Shown one piece after another: positions 26,001 through 35,100 of a stretch of 64,000 nt of DNA; position 1 is the first letter of the stretch, and each line of letters opens with the position of its first letter. The stretch is from Streptacidiphilus albus JL83 (GTDB lineage: Bacteria > Actinomycetota > Actinomycetes > Streptomycetales > Streptomycetaceae). The stretch is taken from contig NZ_JQML01000001.1 in assembly GCF_000744705.1 (NCBI RefSeq), positions 2,046,001 through 2,110,000 of the forward strand, written 5' to 3'. The notes below the pieces were generated by a model. That model searched no databases and was not told the DNA's origin. It worked only from the letters and a program-made list of their open reading frames with translations. The position numbers were made by a program, and so were the translations under genes.

Positions 26001-26915
26001 CGGGCCGTAGGTGTTCCAGACCTCGCGGCCCTCGGTGGCCAGCCGCTCGGCCAGCTCGGGCGGGCAGGCCTCGCCGCCGAAGATCAGCAGCCGGACGTCT
26101 CCGAGCGCGTCGGCGGGCCAGAGCGCGGCCAGGGTGGGCACCGTGGAGACCACGGTGATCTCCTGCTCGACCAGCCAGGGCCCGAGGTCGGCGCCGCTGC
26201 GCACCTGCGCGCGGGGGACGGTGACCAGGCAGGCGCCGTAGCGCCAGGCCAGCCACATCTCCTCGCAGGAGGCGTCGAAGGCGACCGAGAGCCCGGCCAT
26301 CACCCGGTCGCCGGGGCCGAGCGGCTCCTCCTGTTGGAAGATCGCGGCCTCGGCGTCGACGAAGGCGGCGGCGGAGCGGTGGGTGACCGCGACGCCCTTG
26401 GGCTTGCCGGTGGAGCCCGAGGTGAAGATGATCCAGGCGTCGTCGGCGGTGGTCGGCCGACCGGGCGTGCCGTGCGGCTCGCGCACCCGGGTGACCGTGC
26501 GGTCGGCGCCGAGCACGGCGCAGACCTCGGCCTCGCCGAAGACCAGCGCGGCCCGCTCGTCCGGGTCCTCGGCGTCGACCGGGACGTAGGCGGCCCCGGC
26601 GGCGAGGACGGCGAGCACGGAGACGTAGAGGTCGGTGGTGCCGGAGGGCACCCGGATCCCGACCCGGTCGCCGACGCCGACGCCGCCCTCGGCGAGGGCG
26701 GCCCGCAGCGACTCGACCTCGGCGGCGAGCGCACGGTACGTCAGCACGCTGCGCCCGTCGTCCAGCGCGGGCTCGTCCGGATGCGCGGCGGCGCTGGCGT
26801 CGAGGATGTCAAGGAGGGTGCGCGGAGCGGGGGTCCGCCCCCCGGTGAACAGGGCTAGCCCGCTGGGTGCGGCGTCGAGCTCCACCGGGGTGGGCTGGTA
26901 CACGGCCGTGGTCAT
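23061..26915 (-). CDS. Pls/PosA-family single-module nonribosomal peptide synthetase
   Basis: A 1284-residue multidomain protein. Residues ~35-500 are an adenylation domain: A3 'IIFTSGSTGKPKGVAVTH' (162-179), A5 'NTYGPTEATV' (301-310), A8 'GRRIELGEVDAVLQ', A10 'SGKVDRNALP'. A carrier domain with the phosphopantetheine Ser in 'DFFAIGGSSLGAARLV' follows. The C-terminal ~650 residues alternate membrane helices with hexapeptide (LbH) repeats such as 'GAGATVGTRSVLLPGSRVG' and 'GDGAFLADDTLIAPYELGG'. This architecture is that of the TIGR02353 family, related to epsilon-poly-L-lysine synthetase, a membrane enzyme without a classical condensation domain. The activated amino acid is unknown. GAGGA lies upstream of the ATG. 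Confidence 0.92.
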   Translation of the reverse strand: MTTAVYQPTPVELDAAPSGLALFTGGRTPAPRTLLDILDASAAAHPDEPALDDGRSVLTYRALAAEVESLRAALAEGGVGVGDRVGIRVPSGTTDLYVSVLAVLAAGAAYVPVDAEDPDERAALVFGEAEVCAVLGADRTVTRVREPHGTPGRPTTADDAWIIFTSGSTGKPKGVAVTHRSAAAFVDAEAAIFQQEEPLGPGDRVMAGLSVAFDASCEEMWLAWRYGACLVTVPRAQVRSGADLGPWLVEQEITVVSTVPTLAALWPADALGDVRLLIFGGEACPPELAERLATEGREVWNTYGPTEATVVACAAPLTGRAPVRIGLPLDGWELAVVDEAGQVVPMGESGQLVIGGVGLARYLDPEKDAEKYAPLESLGWERAYRSGDLVLAQPEGLVFLGRADEQIKLGGRRIELGEVDAVLQALPGVTGAAAAVRTARGGNQLLVGYLVTAEGFDHAAAVTTLRSELPAAMVPLLAQVDELPVRTSGKVDRNALPWPLPASALVGEQPGEAEQLYGTEAWLAEQWAEVLGLPVGSAKADFFAIGGSSLGAARLVTLVRARYPHAAVSDIYQHPVLRDLARTLAASSQSAGAVRTITPTPRRTGIVQTLLMIPLLTVVGLRWTVALAAIGNVLGWSPSLSWWWIAAGAAVLWTPVGRIAIAAGGARLLLRDVKPGSYPRGGSVHLRHWTAERLAELSGATDLSGAWLVRYARALGAKVGDDVDLHTLPPVTGWLRLGKGCAVEAEVDLGGWWLDGDLLHLGPVRVGAGATVGTRSVLLPGSRVGKRAEIVAGSAVTGQVPTGQRWAGSPAAKTGRANHSWPKQRPARRKRWAMMYGASGLGLTLLPLAAAAAGIAVLAAFPHTVGALLYSVPLATVAAGIAYALLILAAVRLLGIGLRTGHHPLHSRNAWQAWTVIQLMDLARGSLFPLYASSLTPLWLRALGMKVGRDVEASTVLALPSMTTVGDGAFLADDTLIAPYELGGGWLRLDAAEIGERAFLGNSGMTAPGRSVPDRGLVGVLSSTPKKAKKGSSYLGMPPMKLPRRADKADLGLTYAPSVRLRTLRAAVELLRIVPVMIAVALALGVLAALYNVAAEAGFAVAALASGTVLLAAGVLACLLSLAAKWLLIGRFTAVEHPLWSSHVWRNELADTFTEILAAPWLLNAVPGTPLMNLWLRGLGAHIGRGVWCESYWLPEADLVTLGDGASVNRGCVVQTHLFHDRIMRMDTVTLEQGATLGPHGIVLPGTTIGARTTLGPASLVMRGESVPADSRWLGNPIAAWPTT

Positions 26916-27235
26916 GGGTCCTCATCTCGTCAACGACCCGGTCGATCCTAGTCCGCGTCGGGCATCGGCGACATCGCAGCGAATCGCGCAACGGCGGTTT
27001 CTGGGGCCATATCTGACTAGTCGTCAGCGAATAGAAGCGGTGCCGTGCGCCAAGCTTGACGGGTCGTCAGTCATTTCTGACATGCCATCAGCAAAAATCC
27101 GAAATGAGACCCATGCCACAGCCAAGAACCCGCTCCAATCGGTATCCATCCCTCGATACTGACAAAATCGCGCATAAGCTACTAACTATATCAAACTGGA
27201 CAATTTTCTGCTGCGGCTACGGCCGACCGAGGGCG
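26916..27235. other. AT-richer intergenic region with dyads
   Basis: No gene was found in this 320-nt gap between the Pls-like gene and the antiporter gene. 27000-27215 is visibly richer in A/T than its surroundings. It holds the palindrome GACTAGTC (27015-27022), the octamer GTCGTCAG twice (27020-27027 and 27063-27070) and the dyad GTCAG-N6-CTGAC (27066-27081). It presumably contains the promoter of the Pls-like operon; no convincing -35/-10 pair was found. Confidence 0.55.
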
Positions 27236-28828
27236 CTACCGGGGGTTGCTGCGGAGGTCCAGCCGGCGGATGACCCGGTCCACGAGCTCCGGATCGGCGC
27301 CGGGTTCCATCCGGGCCTCCTGCATCTCCTGCCGCCCGGCGGCCAGCATCGCCTGCTCGACCTCGGCGAACTGCTTGACCCAGACCGCCCGCTCCTTCAG
27401 CTCGCGGAGCTGCTCCTCGTCGTACATGTCGGGACGGTGGCGGGCGAGGCGGTCGGTCTGACGCTGCTTCAGCCGGTCGACCAGCTCGTCCGGGAGCTCC
27501 TCGGTCGCGGCCATCTCCTTGAGCCGGCGCAGGCCGGCCTTGCCGGCGCGGTACCAGAGCTGGCGCTCGGCCGCGTCCTCGGCGTCCTGGTCGCGGCTGA
27601 GGCCCAGCCAGCGGACCACCACCGGCAGGGTCAGGCCCTGGACCAGCAGGGTGAACAGGACCACGCAGAAGGCGATGAAGATGATCTCGGAGCGCTCCGG
27701 GAACGGTCCGCCGCCGTGCACCGTCAGCGGGAGGGCCAGGGCCAGGGCGACCGAGGCCACACCGCGCATGCCGGACCACCACAGCACCACCGACTCGCGC
27801 CAGCCGATCGGCGCGGCCTCCTCGGTGTGGCCGTGGGCGCGGTCCCAGCTGTGGGTGACCCAGGCGCCGGGCAGCAGCCACAGCAGCCGGATCCCGACCA
27901 CCACCACGATCACCAGGAAGGCGTCGCTCAGCATCGAGGTCCAGTGGCTGCCGACGGTGTTCAGCACGCTGGCCAGCTCCAGCCCGATCAGGCCGAAGGC
28001 CATCCCCGAGATCAGCAGCTCGACCACGTCCCAGAAGGCCTCGCCGACCAGCCGGTAGCCGACGTCGTCGGCGCCGACCGTCTGGTCGTTGATCCAGAGC
28101 GAGCAGACCAGCACCGCCAGCACGCCCGAGCCGTGCAGCTCGTCCGCCAGCACGTAGGCCGCGAAGGGCACCAGCAGGCTCAGTGCGACCTGCAGCGTCG
28201 GGTCGTGCAGCAGCGACATCACCTTGCCGCTGAGCCAGCCGAGCCCGACCCCGAAGACCACCGCCAGCACCGCCGACAGCACCAGCCGCTCCACCGCCTC
28301 CAGCGTGGAGAACTCACCCTTGACCACGGCCTCGACCGCCAGCCCGTACACCACCAGTGCGGTGACGTCGTTGAACAGGCCCTCGGTCTCCAGGATGCCC
28401 ATCAGCCGGCGCGGCAGCCCGACGCTGCCGGCCACCGCCGCCGCCGCGATCGGGTCCGGCGGGGAGATCAGCGCGCCCAGCGCGATCGCGGCGGCGAGCG
28501 GCAGCGCGGGCATGATCCAGTGCAGGGCCAGCGCCACCGCGGCCGTGGTGACCAGCACCAGCACCACCGCGAGCAGCAGGATGACCCGGTAGTTCGCCCG
28601 GAAGTAGCTGGCGGTGGAGCGCTGCGCGGCGGCGTAGATCAGCGGCGGCAGCACCATCGGCAGGATCAGCTCGGGCGAGATGGTGATGTTCGGCACGAAC
28701 GGCAGGACCGCCAGCACCATCCCTATCAGGGTCATCAGCACCGGCTGCGGAATCCTGACCCGCTCCGCGATCGGGGTGCTCACGATCGCGGCCAGCAGAA
28801 TGAAGAAGAGGAGCATCAACTGCGTCAT
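27236..28828 (-). CDS. Na+/H+ antiporter, CPA1 (NhaP) family
   Basis: A 530-residue antiporter with about 12 membrane helices. Characteristic motifs are 'LGALISPPDPIAAAAV' (unwound helix with Asp) and 'TEGLFNDVTALVVYG', which carries the conserved Asn-Asp pair for ion binding. 'GMRGVASVALALALPL' is also typical. The C-terminal ~110 residues are a cytoplasmic charged tail. Start ATG at 28828 (MTQLMLLFF) is chosen; an in-frame GTG four codons upstream (28840) with a GAGG nearby is a real alternative. Confidence 0.92.
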   Translation of the reverse strand: MTQLMLLFFILLAAIVSTPIAERVRIPQPVLMTLIGMVLAVLPFVPNITISPELILPMVLPPLIYAAAQRSTASYFRANYRVILLLAVVLVLVTTAAVALALHWIMPALPLAAAIALGALISPPDPIAAAAVAGSVGLPRRLMGILETEGLFNDVTALVVYGLAVEAVVKGEFSTLEAVERLVLSAVLAVVFGVGLGWLSGKVMSLLHDPTLQVALSLLVPFAAYVLADELHGSGVLAVLVCSLWINDQTVGADDVGYRLVGEAFWDVVELLISGMAFGLIGLELASVLNTVGSHWTSMLSDAFLVIVVVVGIRLLWLLPGAWVTHSWDRAHGHTEEAAPIGWRESVVLWWSGMRGVASVALALALPLTVHGGGPFPERSEIIFIAFCVVLFTLLVQGLTLPVVVRWLGLSRDQDAEDAAERQLWYRAGKAGLRRLKEMAATEELPDELVDRLKQRQTDRLARHRPDMYDEEQLRELKERAVWVKQFAEVEQAMLAAGRQEMQEARMEPGADPELVDRVIRRLDLRSNPR

Positions 28829-28870
28829 TCCGCCGGACACTCCTCTACCTCAGCTCCTCGTCCGCTGGTC

Positions 28871-29338
28871 TCAGGGTGTCAGGGCCCGGGTCATGGTGCG
28901 GTGCGGGATTCCGCCGTCCAGGTACTCCGGGCCGTGGGCGGCGTAGCCGAGGCGCTCGTAGAAGCCCAGCGCCTGGACCTGCGCGTGCAGCTCCATCTCG
29001 GTCCCGCCGTGGGCCCGGCCGGCCTCCTCGACGGCGCGGACCAGCGCCGCGCCCAGGCCGGTGCCCCGGCCGGGCTTCAGCACCGCGAGCCGTCCCAGCA
29101 GCACGGTTCCGGGGCGGCCGGCGATCGCCAGCGCCTCCGGGCCGTGGATCAGCCGGGCCGTGCCGAGCGGCGCGCCGTCCTCGTCCAGGGCCAGCAGGTG
29201 CACCGAGGTCGCGTCGAGCTCGTCCCACTCCTCGTCCTCGGGGACGCCCTGCTCGACGATGAAGACCTCGCGCCGGATCGCGTGGACGGTCGCCAGCTCC
29301 TCGGCGGCGGCGGCGGTGCGGATGTCAGCTCTCGGCAC
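28871..29338 (-). CDS. GNAT family N-acetyltransferase (ElaA-like)
   Basis: A 155-residue acyltransferase. The beginning '[16 protein letters not shown]' is typical of the ElaA/YjcF-type GNATs. The acetyl-CoA-binding motif A is '[18 protein letters not shown]'. The substrate is unknown. Its start overlaps the end of the rluD-like gene by 14 nt, so the pair is probably translated together. Confidence 0.88.
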   Translation of the reverse strand: MPRADIRTAAAAEELATVHAIRREVFIVEQGVPEDEEWDELDATSVHLLALDEDGAPLGTARLIHGPEALAIAGRPGTVLLGRLAVLKPGRGTGLGAALVRAVEEAGRAHGGTEMELHAQVQALGFYERLGYAAHGPEYLDGGIPHRTMTRALTP

Positions 29339-30263
29339 TGATGATCTCCAGGGCTCGGGCCAGGTCCTCGGGGTACTCGGTGCGGAACTCCACCCACTCG
29401 CCGGTGGACGGGTGCTCGAAGCCCAGCTGGACGGCGTGCAGCCACTGCCGGGTCAGCCCCAGCCGCTTGGCCAGGGTCGGGTCGGCGCCGTAGGTGAGGT
29501 CGCCGACGCAGGGGTGGCGCAGCGCCGACATGTGCACCCGGATCTGGTGGGTGCGGCCGGTCTCCAGCTTGATGTCCAGCAGCGAGGCCGCCCGGTACGC
29601 CTCGATCAGGTCGTAGTGGGTGACCGAGGGCTTGCCGCTGGCGACCACGGCCCACTTCCAGTCGCTGCTGGGGTGGCGGTCGATCGGCGCGTCCACGGTG
29701 CCCGACATCGGATCCGGGTGGCCCTGCACCAGGGCGTTGTACTTCTTCTCCACGACCCGGTCGCGGAACTGCTGCTTGAGCGAGGTGTAGGCGAGCTCGG
29801 ACTTGGCGACCGCCATCAGCCCCGAGGTCCCGACGTCGAGGCGGTGCACCACGCCCTGGCGCTCGGAGGCGCCGGAGGTGGAGATCCGGTAGCCGGCGCC
29901 GGCCAGGCCGCCGATGACCGTGGGACCGGTCCAGCCGGGGCTGGGATGGGCGGCGACGCCGACCGGCTTGTTCACCACGACGATGTGCTCGTCGTCGTAG
30001 ACGATCGCCATGTTGTCGATCCGCTCGGCGACGATCTGCACCGGCGCGGGCGGGGCCGGGAGCTCGACCTCCATCCAGGAGCCGCCGATGACCCGGTCGG
30101 ACTTGCCGACGGTCGAGCCGTCCACCGTCACCTTGCCCTCGGCCGCCAGTTCGGCGGCCTTGGTACGGGAGAACCCGAACATCCGGGCGATGGCGGCGTC
30201 GACACGCTCGCCCTCCAGGCCGTCGGGCACGGGCAGACTGCGGAGCTGAGGATCGGTGGTCAC
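29325..30263 (-). CDS. RluA-family pseudouridine synthase (RluD-like)
   Basis: A 312-residue enzyme that isomerises uridines in 23S rRNA. An N-terminal S4 RNA-binding domain ('[26 protein letters not shown]') is followed by the catalytic domain. The catalytic Asp lies in '[19 protein letters not shown]'; '[13 protein letters not shown]' is the other RluA signature. GTG start at 30263. A CATACT box 7 nt upstream and no Shine-Dalgarno hint at a leaderless transcript. It sits 39 nt after lspA, the usual order in Streptomyces. Confidence 0.94.
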   Translation of the reverse strand: MTTDPQLRSLPVPDGLEGERVDAAIARMFGFSRTKAAELAAEGKVTVDGSTVGKSDRVIGGSWMEVELPAPPAPVQIVAERIDNMAIVYDDEHIVVVNKPVGVAAHPSPGWTGPTVIGGLAGAGYRISTSGASERQGVVHRLDVGTSGLMAVAKSELAYTSLKQQFRDRVVEKKYNALVQGHPDPMSGTVDAPIDRHPSSDWKWAVVASGKPSVTHYDLIEAYRAASLLDIKLETGRTHQIRVHMSALRHPCVGDLTYGADPTLAKRLGLTRQWLHAVQLGFEHPSTGEWVEFRTEYPEDLARALEIISAES

Positions 30264-30302
30264 CTGAACGAGTATGCCGGACCGCGACGGTCCGCCCCGC
30301 CA

Positions 30303-30851
30303 TCAGGCCTTGTCGTCGCCGTCCTGCTCGCCCGGCCGTTCGGTTCCGGCGCGGGTCGCGGCGGCCTGGACCGAGCCGTCGGGGTTGGTGCCCAGGAAGG
30401 AGAGGATGACGACCAGGATCCCGCCGCAGACGATCGCCGAGTCGGCGAGGTTGAACACCGCGAAGTCGCGCACCGAGATGAAGTCCACGACCTCGCCCCG
30501 GAAGATCCCGGGCGAGCGGAAGATCCGGTCGGTCAGGTTGCCGAAGGCGCCGCCGAGCAGCAGGCCCAGGGCGATCGCCCAGGGCAGGCTGTAGAGCTTG
30601 CGGGCGAGCCGGCAGATGACCACGATCACCGAGGCCGCGATGATCGTGAAGACGATCGTCATCGCCGCGCCCATGCCGAAGGCCGCACCCGGGTTCCGGG
30701 TCGCCTGCAGCATGACCCAGTCGCCGCCGATCAGGTGGATCGGGTTGTGGTACTCCAGCTTCGCCACCACCAGCAACTTGCTGCCGAGGTCGAGCAGGTA
30801 GGCGCACAGCGCGACGGAGAGCAGCACACCGATCCGGCGCCGGCGCCGCAC
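30303..30851 (-). CDS. lspA: Lipoprotein signal peptidase (signal peptidase II)
   Basis: Cleaves the signal peptide of prolipoproteins within the membrane. Four TM helices. Conserved blocks are '[10 protein letters not shown]', '[12 protein letters not shown]' and '[15 protein letters not shown]', the last two carrying the catalytic Asp pair. GTG at 30851 is the first conventional start and gives 182 residues. However, the frame is open further upstream and encodes '[10 protein letters not shown]' (around 30912-30947), which resembles the N-terminus I recall for Streptomyces LspA, so the true protein may be about 35 residues longer with an unusual start. Confidence 0.92.
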   Translation of the reverse strand: MRRRRRIGVLLSVALCAYLLDLGSKLLVVAKLEYHNPIHLIGGDWVMLQATRNPGAAFGMGAAMTIVFTIIAASVIVVICRLARKLYSLPWAIALGLLLGGAFGNLTDRIFRSPGIFRGEVVDFISVRDFAVFNLADSAIVCGGILVVILSFLGTNPDGSVQAAATRAGTERPGEQDGDDKA

Positions 30852-31067
30852 GGTGGCTGCGGCCGGCTCCGCACCGTCGGCGACCGGCGGGTTCGTGTCC
30901 GCCGGGGCCTTCTGGAAACCTGGGGTACTGATGATGCGCTCCGCTGCGGCGAGTCGGGTCGAGTCGGTGGGACCTACGTCCTTGAGCGTACGGTACAGCG
31001 GCGCTTCCGCACCGGGGGACCGGGTCCCGTTCCCCTGCCCCGCCCGGGGGCGGGCGGCCGGCGAGGG

Positions 31068-31658
31068 TCAGCGGCGCTCCTGCTTCTGCTTGCACTGGAC
31101 GCAGAGGGTGGCCCGGGGGAAGGCCTGGACCCGGGCCTTGCCGATGGGCTGGCCGCAGGACTCGCACAGCCCGAACGCCGTCCCGGCGAGCCTGACCAGG
31201 GCGCGCTCGGTCTGCTCCAGCATCTCGCGGGCGTTGGCCGCGAGCGACATCTCGTGCTCGCGGGAGATGTTCTTGGTCCCGGCGTCGACCTGGTCGTCGC
31301 CGGCGCCGTCGCCGGAGTCCCGCATCAGTCCGCTGACCGCCTCCTCCGAGGCGTGGATCTCGGCGCGCAGCGTCGCCGCGTCGGACTGGAGCTCCTGTTC
31401 CAGCTCGGCGACCTCGGCCGCGGTCCACGGGTCCTCGCCCGGACGCACCGGGAGCGTGGCCGGCGGGTCGTCCGCCGAGCGGGCCGGCGCGACGGTCGCC
31501 GACTCGGCGCGGGCGCGGGTGGCGGCGGGCTTGGCCGCGGCCGCACTGGTCTTGCCTCGCACGGTGGTCCCCTCTCCCGTCCCCAGCACCGACGTGTCCA
31601 GCACGGACATCCCAGCCCGGCGTGCGCGTGCAGCCCCGCTTCTTGCCTTGTCGGCCAT
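31068..31658 (-). CDS. TraR/DksA-type zinc-finger protein
   Basis: A 196-residue protein. The N-terminal ~75 residues are an Ala/Arg/Thr-rich disordered tail. A helical region ('WTAAEVAELEQELQSDAATL' onward) is followed by a C-terminal C4 zinc finger 'LCESCGQPIG...ATLCVQCKQ'. The DksA/TraR fold binds the RNA polymerase secondary channel in other bacteria; whether this one does is not known. It is divergent from ileS across a 540-nt region. Confidence 0.88.
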   Translation of the reverse strand: MADKARSGAARARRAGMSVLDTSVLGTGEGTTVRGKTSAAAAKPAATRARAESATVAPARSADDPPATLPVRPGEDPWTAAEVAELEQELQSDAATLRAEIHASEEAVSGLMRDSGDGAGDDQVDAGTKNISREHEMSLAANAREMLEQTERALVRLAGTAFGLCESCGQPIGKARVQAFPRATLCVQCKQKQERR

Positions 31659-31919
31659 GCCTCAGACCCCTTCACGCCGCAATGATTCAGTGCCGGAAAG
31701 ATAATGCGTGACAAACGGCATCACAACCAGACATACCGCAGCACGCGCCTCGGCTTGCTCGACGAATGTGTGCCCAGAACGTGACCCGATAATCGCCATC
31801 CGTCATCGTTACCGGCGCGTCACCCGGGCGCAGCAACACCACCGGCGCACCGGCGGAGCGCCGGTGCGGCCGGGGCGGCGGCGCGAAAATCGCCTTGCCG
31901 ATCCCTATAGACTGGCGGG
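31659..31919. other. Divergent promoter region dksA-like / ileS
   Basis: No gene is recognised here. A TATAGA hexamer at about 31907-31912 in CCCTATAGACTGG is a plausible -10 for ileS, just before the T-box leader; the -35 is weak. A GC-rich dyad (GGCGCACCGGCG / GGAGCGCCGGTG around 31846-31870) is present. Confidence 0.4.
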
Positions 31920-32190
31920 GCAAGGCGTGGATGGGGACGAGTACCGCCGAACGCAGCCGAGAGCGACCCGGGGACGGTGGAAGCCCGGGGGTGTGCGCGT
32001 CGGGAAGATCACCCCGGAGCCGCCGGAGGAAAGGCCCCCTCGGGGGCCCGGTAGAACCGGCCGCAGCCCCTAATGAGGGGGTCGTGCCCAGGCACGGCCA
32101 AGGAGGGTGGTACCGCGGGGCCCGCACCTGGCCTCGTCCCTCCGTCGGAAGCCGAATGCAGAACGCCGCACTCTCGCGCCCGCCGGAGGA
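31920..32190 (+). promoter_or_regulatory. T-box riboswitch, ileS leader (AUC specifier)
   Basis: The conserved T-box core GGTGGTACCGCGG (32106-32118, preceded by AAGGAG) is present and would pair with the uncharged tRNA acceptor end. The specifier codon AUC (Ile) is at 32008-32010 in GGGAAGATCACCCC; the following CCCC can pair with GGGG near 31932 to close stem I. Downstream, CCTCCG (32139-32144) can pair with CGGAGG (32184-32189), which contains the ileS ribosome binding site, while the same CCCTCC could pair with GGAGGG at 32102-32107. This fits the translational mode known for actinobacterial ileS T-boxes; no intrinsic terminator is seen. Confidence 0.93.
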
Positions 32191-32198
32191 ACCAGCAG

Positions 32199-35100
32199 AT
32201 GTCAGCACCCCAGTACCGCCCCGTCCCCGCCCAGGTGGACCTGCCCGTGCTGGAGCACGGCATCCTCTCCTTCTGGCAGGACAACAAGATCTTCCAGCGC
32301 ACCCTGGAGCAGTCCGAGGGCCGCCCGGAGTGGGTGTTCTACGAGGGCCCGCCGACCGCCAACGGCATGCCCGGCGCGCACCACATCGAGGCCCGGGTCT
32401 TCAAGGACGTCTTCCCGCGCTACAAGACCATGAAGGGCCACCACGTCGCCCGCAAGGCCGGCTGGGACTGCCACGGCCTGCCGGTCGAGCTCGCCGTCGA
32501 GAAGGAGCTCGGCTTCTCCGGCAAGCAGGACATCGAGGCCTACGGCATCGCCGAGTTCAACGAGCGCTGCCGCGCCTCGGTGACCCGGCACACCGACGCC
32601 TTCGCGGAGCTCACCAACCGGATGGGCTACTGGGTCGACCTGGACGACGCCTACCGCACCATGGACCCGGACTACATCCAGTCCGTCTGGTGGTCGCTCA
32701 AGCAGATCTTCGACAAGGGCCTGCTGGTCCAGGACTTCCGGGTGGCGCCCTGGTGCCCGCGCTGCGGCACCGGCCTGTCCGACCACGAGCTGGCCCAGGG
32801 CTACGAGACCGTGGTCGACCCCTCGGTCTACGTCCGGTTCCCGCTCACCTCGGGCCCGCTGGCCGGCCGCGCCGCCATGCTGGTCTGGACGACCACCCCG
32901 TGGACGCTGGTCTCCAACGTCGCCGTCGCCGCCCACCCCGACGTCACCTATGTCGTCGCCACCGACGGCAACGAGCAGCTGGTGGTGGCCGAGCCGCTGC
33001 TGGCCAAGTCGCTCGGCGAGGGCTGGACCGCCACCGGCGAGCGCTTCACCGGCGCCGAGATGGAGCGCTGGACCTACGACCGGCCGTTCTCGCTGATCCC
33101 GGTCGAGGGCGCGCACTTCGTCGTCAACGCCGAGTACGTCACCACCGAGGACGGCTCCGGCCTGGTCCACCAGGCCCCCGCCTTCGGCGCGGACGACCTC
33201 GCCACCTGCCGCAGCTACGGCCTGCCGATGGTCAACCCGGTGCTGGCCGACGGCACCTTCGAGCCGGACGTCCCGCTGGTCGGCGGGCAGTTCTTCAAGA
33301 AGGCGGACGAGGCGCTGGTCGCCGACCTCGACGCGCGCGGCCGGCTCTTCCGGCACGTCCCCTACGAGCACAGCTACCCGCACTGCTGGCGCTGCCACAC
33401 CGCGCTGCTCTACTACGCGCAGCCGTCCTGGTACGTCCGCACCACCGCCGTCAAGGACGCGATGCTGCGGGAGAACGAGAAGACCAACTGGTTCCCGGAG
33501 ACGGTGAAGCAGGGCCGCTTCGGCGACTGGCTGAAGAACAACATCGACTGGGCGCTGTCCCGGAACCGCTACTGGGGCACCCCGCTGCCGATCTGGCGCT
33601 GCGAGGACGACCACCTGACCTGCGTCGGCTCGCTCGCCGAGCTCAGCGAGCTGACCGGCCGCGACCTCTCCGACCTGGACCCGCACCGGCCCTACATCGA
33701 CGAGGTCACCTTCCCCTGCACCACCTGCGCCGCCCCGGTGGTCCGGGTGCCGGAGGTCATCGACGCCTGGTACGACTCCGGATCGATGCCCTTCGCCCAG
33801 TACGGCTACCCGCTGAAGAACGCCGAGCTGTTCGAGAAGCGCTACCCGGCGCAGTTCATCTCCGAGGCGATCGACCAGACCCGCGGCTGGTTCTACACGC
33901 TGATGGCGGTCGGCACCCTGGTCTTCGACCGGTCCTCCTACGAGAACGTGGTCTGCCTGGGCCACATCCTGGCCGAGGACGGCCGGAAGATGTCCAAGCA
34001 CCTGGGCAACATCCTGGAGCCGATCTCGCTGATGGACCAGCACGGCGCGGACGCCGTCCGCTGGTTCATGGCGGCCGGCGGCTCGCCCTGGTCGGCGCGC
34101 CGGGTGGGCCACAACACCATCCAGGAGGTGGTCCGCAAGACCCTGCTGACCTACTGGAACACCGTCGCCTTCCAGGCCCTCTACGCCCGCACCGCCGGCT
34201 GGGCGCCGAGCACGGCCGATCCGGCCCCGGCCGACCGGCCGATGCTGGACCGCTGGGTGCTCTCCGAGCTGAACACCCTGGTCCGCGACGTGGACTCGGC
34301 GCTGGACGGCTTCGACACCCAGCGGGCCGGCAAGCTGCTCTCCGCCTTCGTCGACGACCTCTCCAACTGGTACGTCCGGCGCGCCCGCCGCCGCTTCTGG
34401 CAGGGCGAGCCGGCCGCGCTGGCGACCCTGCACGAGGCGCTGGAGACGGTCACCCGGCTGATGGCGCCGCTGACGCCGTTCATCACCGAGCAGGTCTGGC
34501 AGGACCTGGTCGTCCCGGTGACCGCCGACGCCCCGGCCTCGGTCCACCTGGCCGAGTTCCCGGTGGCCGACGAGGCGCTGATCGACCCGGCGCTCTCCCG
34601 CCACATGACGCTGGTCCGGCGACTGGTGGAGCTCGGCCGGGCGACCCGCGCCGACTCCGGGGTGAAGACCCGTCAGCCGCTGTCCCGGGCCCTCATCGCG
34701 GCCCAGGGCTACGAGGAGCTGCCGGCCGAGCTGCTGGCGCAGATCACCGAGGAGCTCAACGTCACCGCGCTGGAGTCGCTCTCCGCCGTCGGCGGCTCGC
34801 TGGTGGACACCACCGCCAAGGCCAACTTCCGTGCCCTGGGCAAGCGTTTCGGCAAGGGCGTGCAGGAGGTGGCCAAGGCGGTCGCCGCCGCCGACGCGGC
34901 CGCGCTCGGCGCCGCGCTGCGGGCCACCGGCACGGCCACCGTCGAACTCGACGGCGAGCCGGTGGAACTGACGCCGGAGGAGGTCGTCATCACCGAGACC
35001 CCGCGCGAGGGCTGGGCCGTCGCCAACGAGTCCGGCGCGACCGTGGCGCTCGACCTCCACATCACCCCCGAGCTGCGGCTCGCGGGTGTGGCCCGGGACG

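Noticed and set aside
23025..26858. Long plus-strand open frame opposite the NRPS gene
   Set aside because: Antisense shadow; composition is Gly/Gln/Val repeats without any domain, while the minus strand has adenylation and LbH motifs.
26635..27162. Plus-strand ORF spanning the start of the NRPS gene and the AT-rich gap
   Set aside because: Frame overlaps the NRPS 5' end, no motif and no ribosome binding site.
28828..28840. GTG start for the antiporter at 28840
   Set aside because: Possible, but the ATG at 28828 matches the expected N-terminus of the family better; left as an alternative.
27056..29341. 761-codon plus-strand frame across the antiporter and GNAT genes
   Set aside because: It covers two well-supported minus-strand genes and has no domain content.
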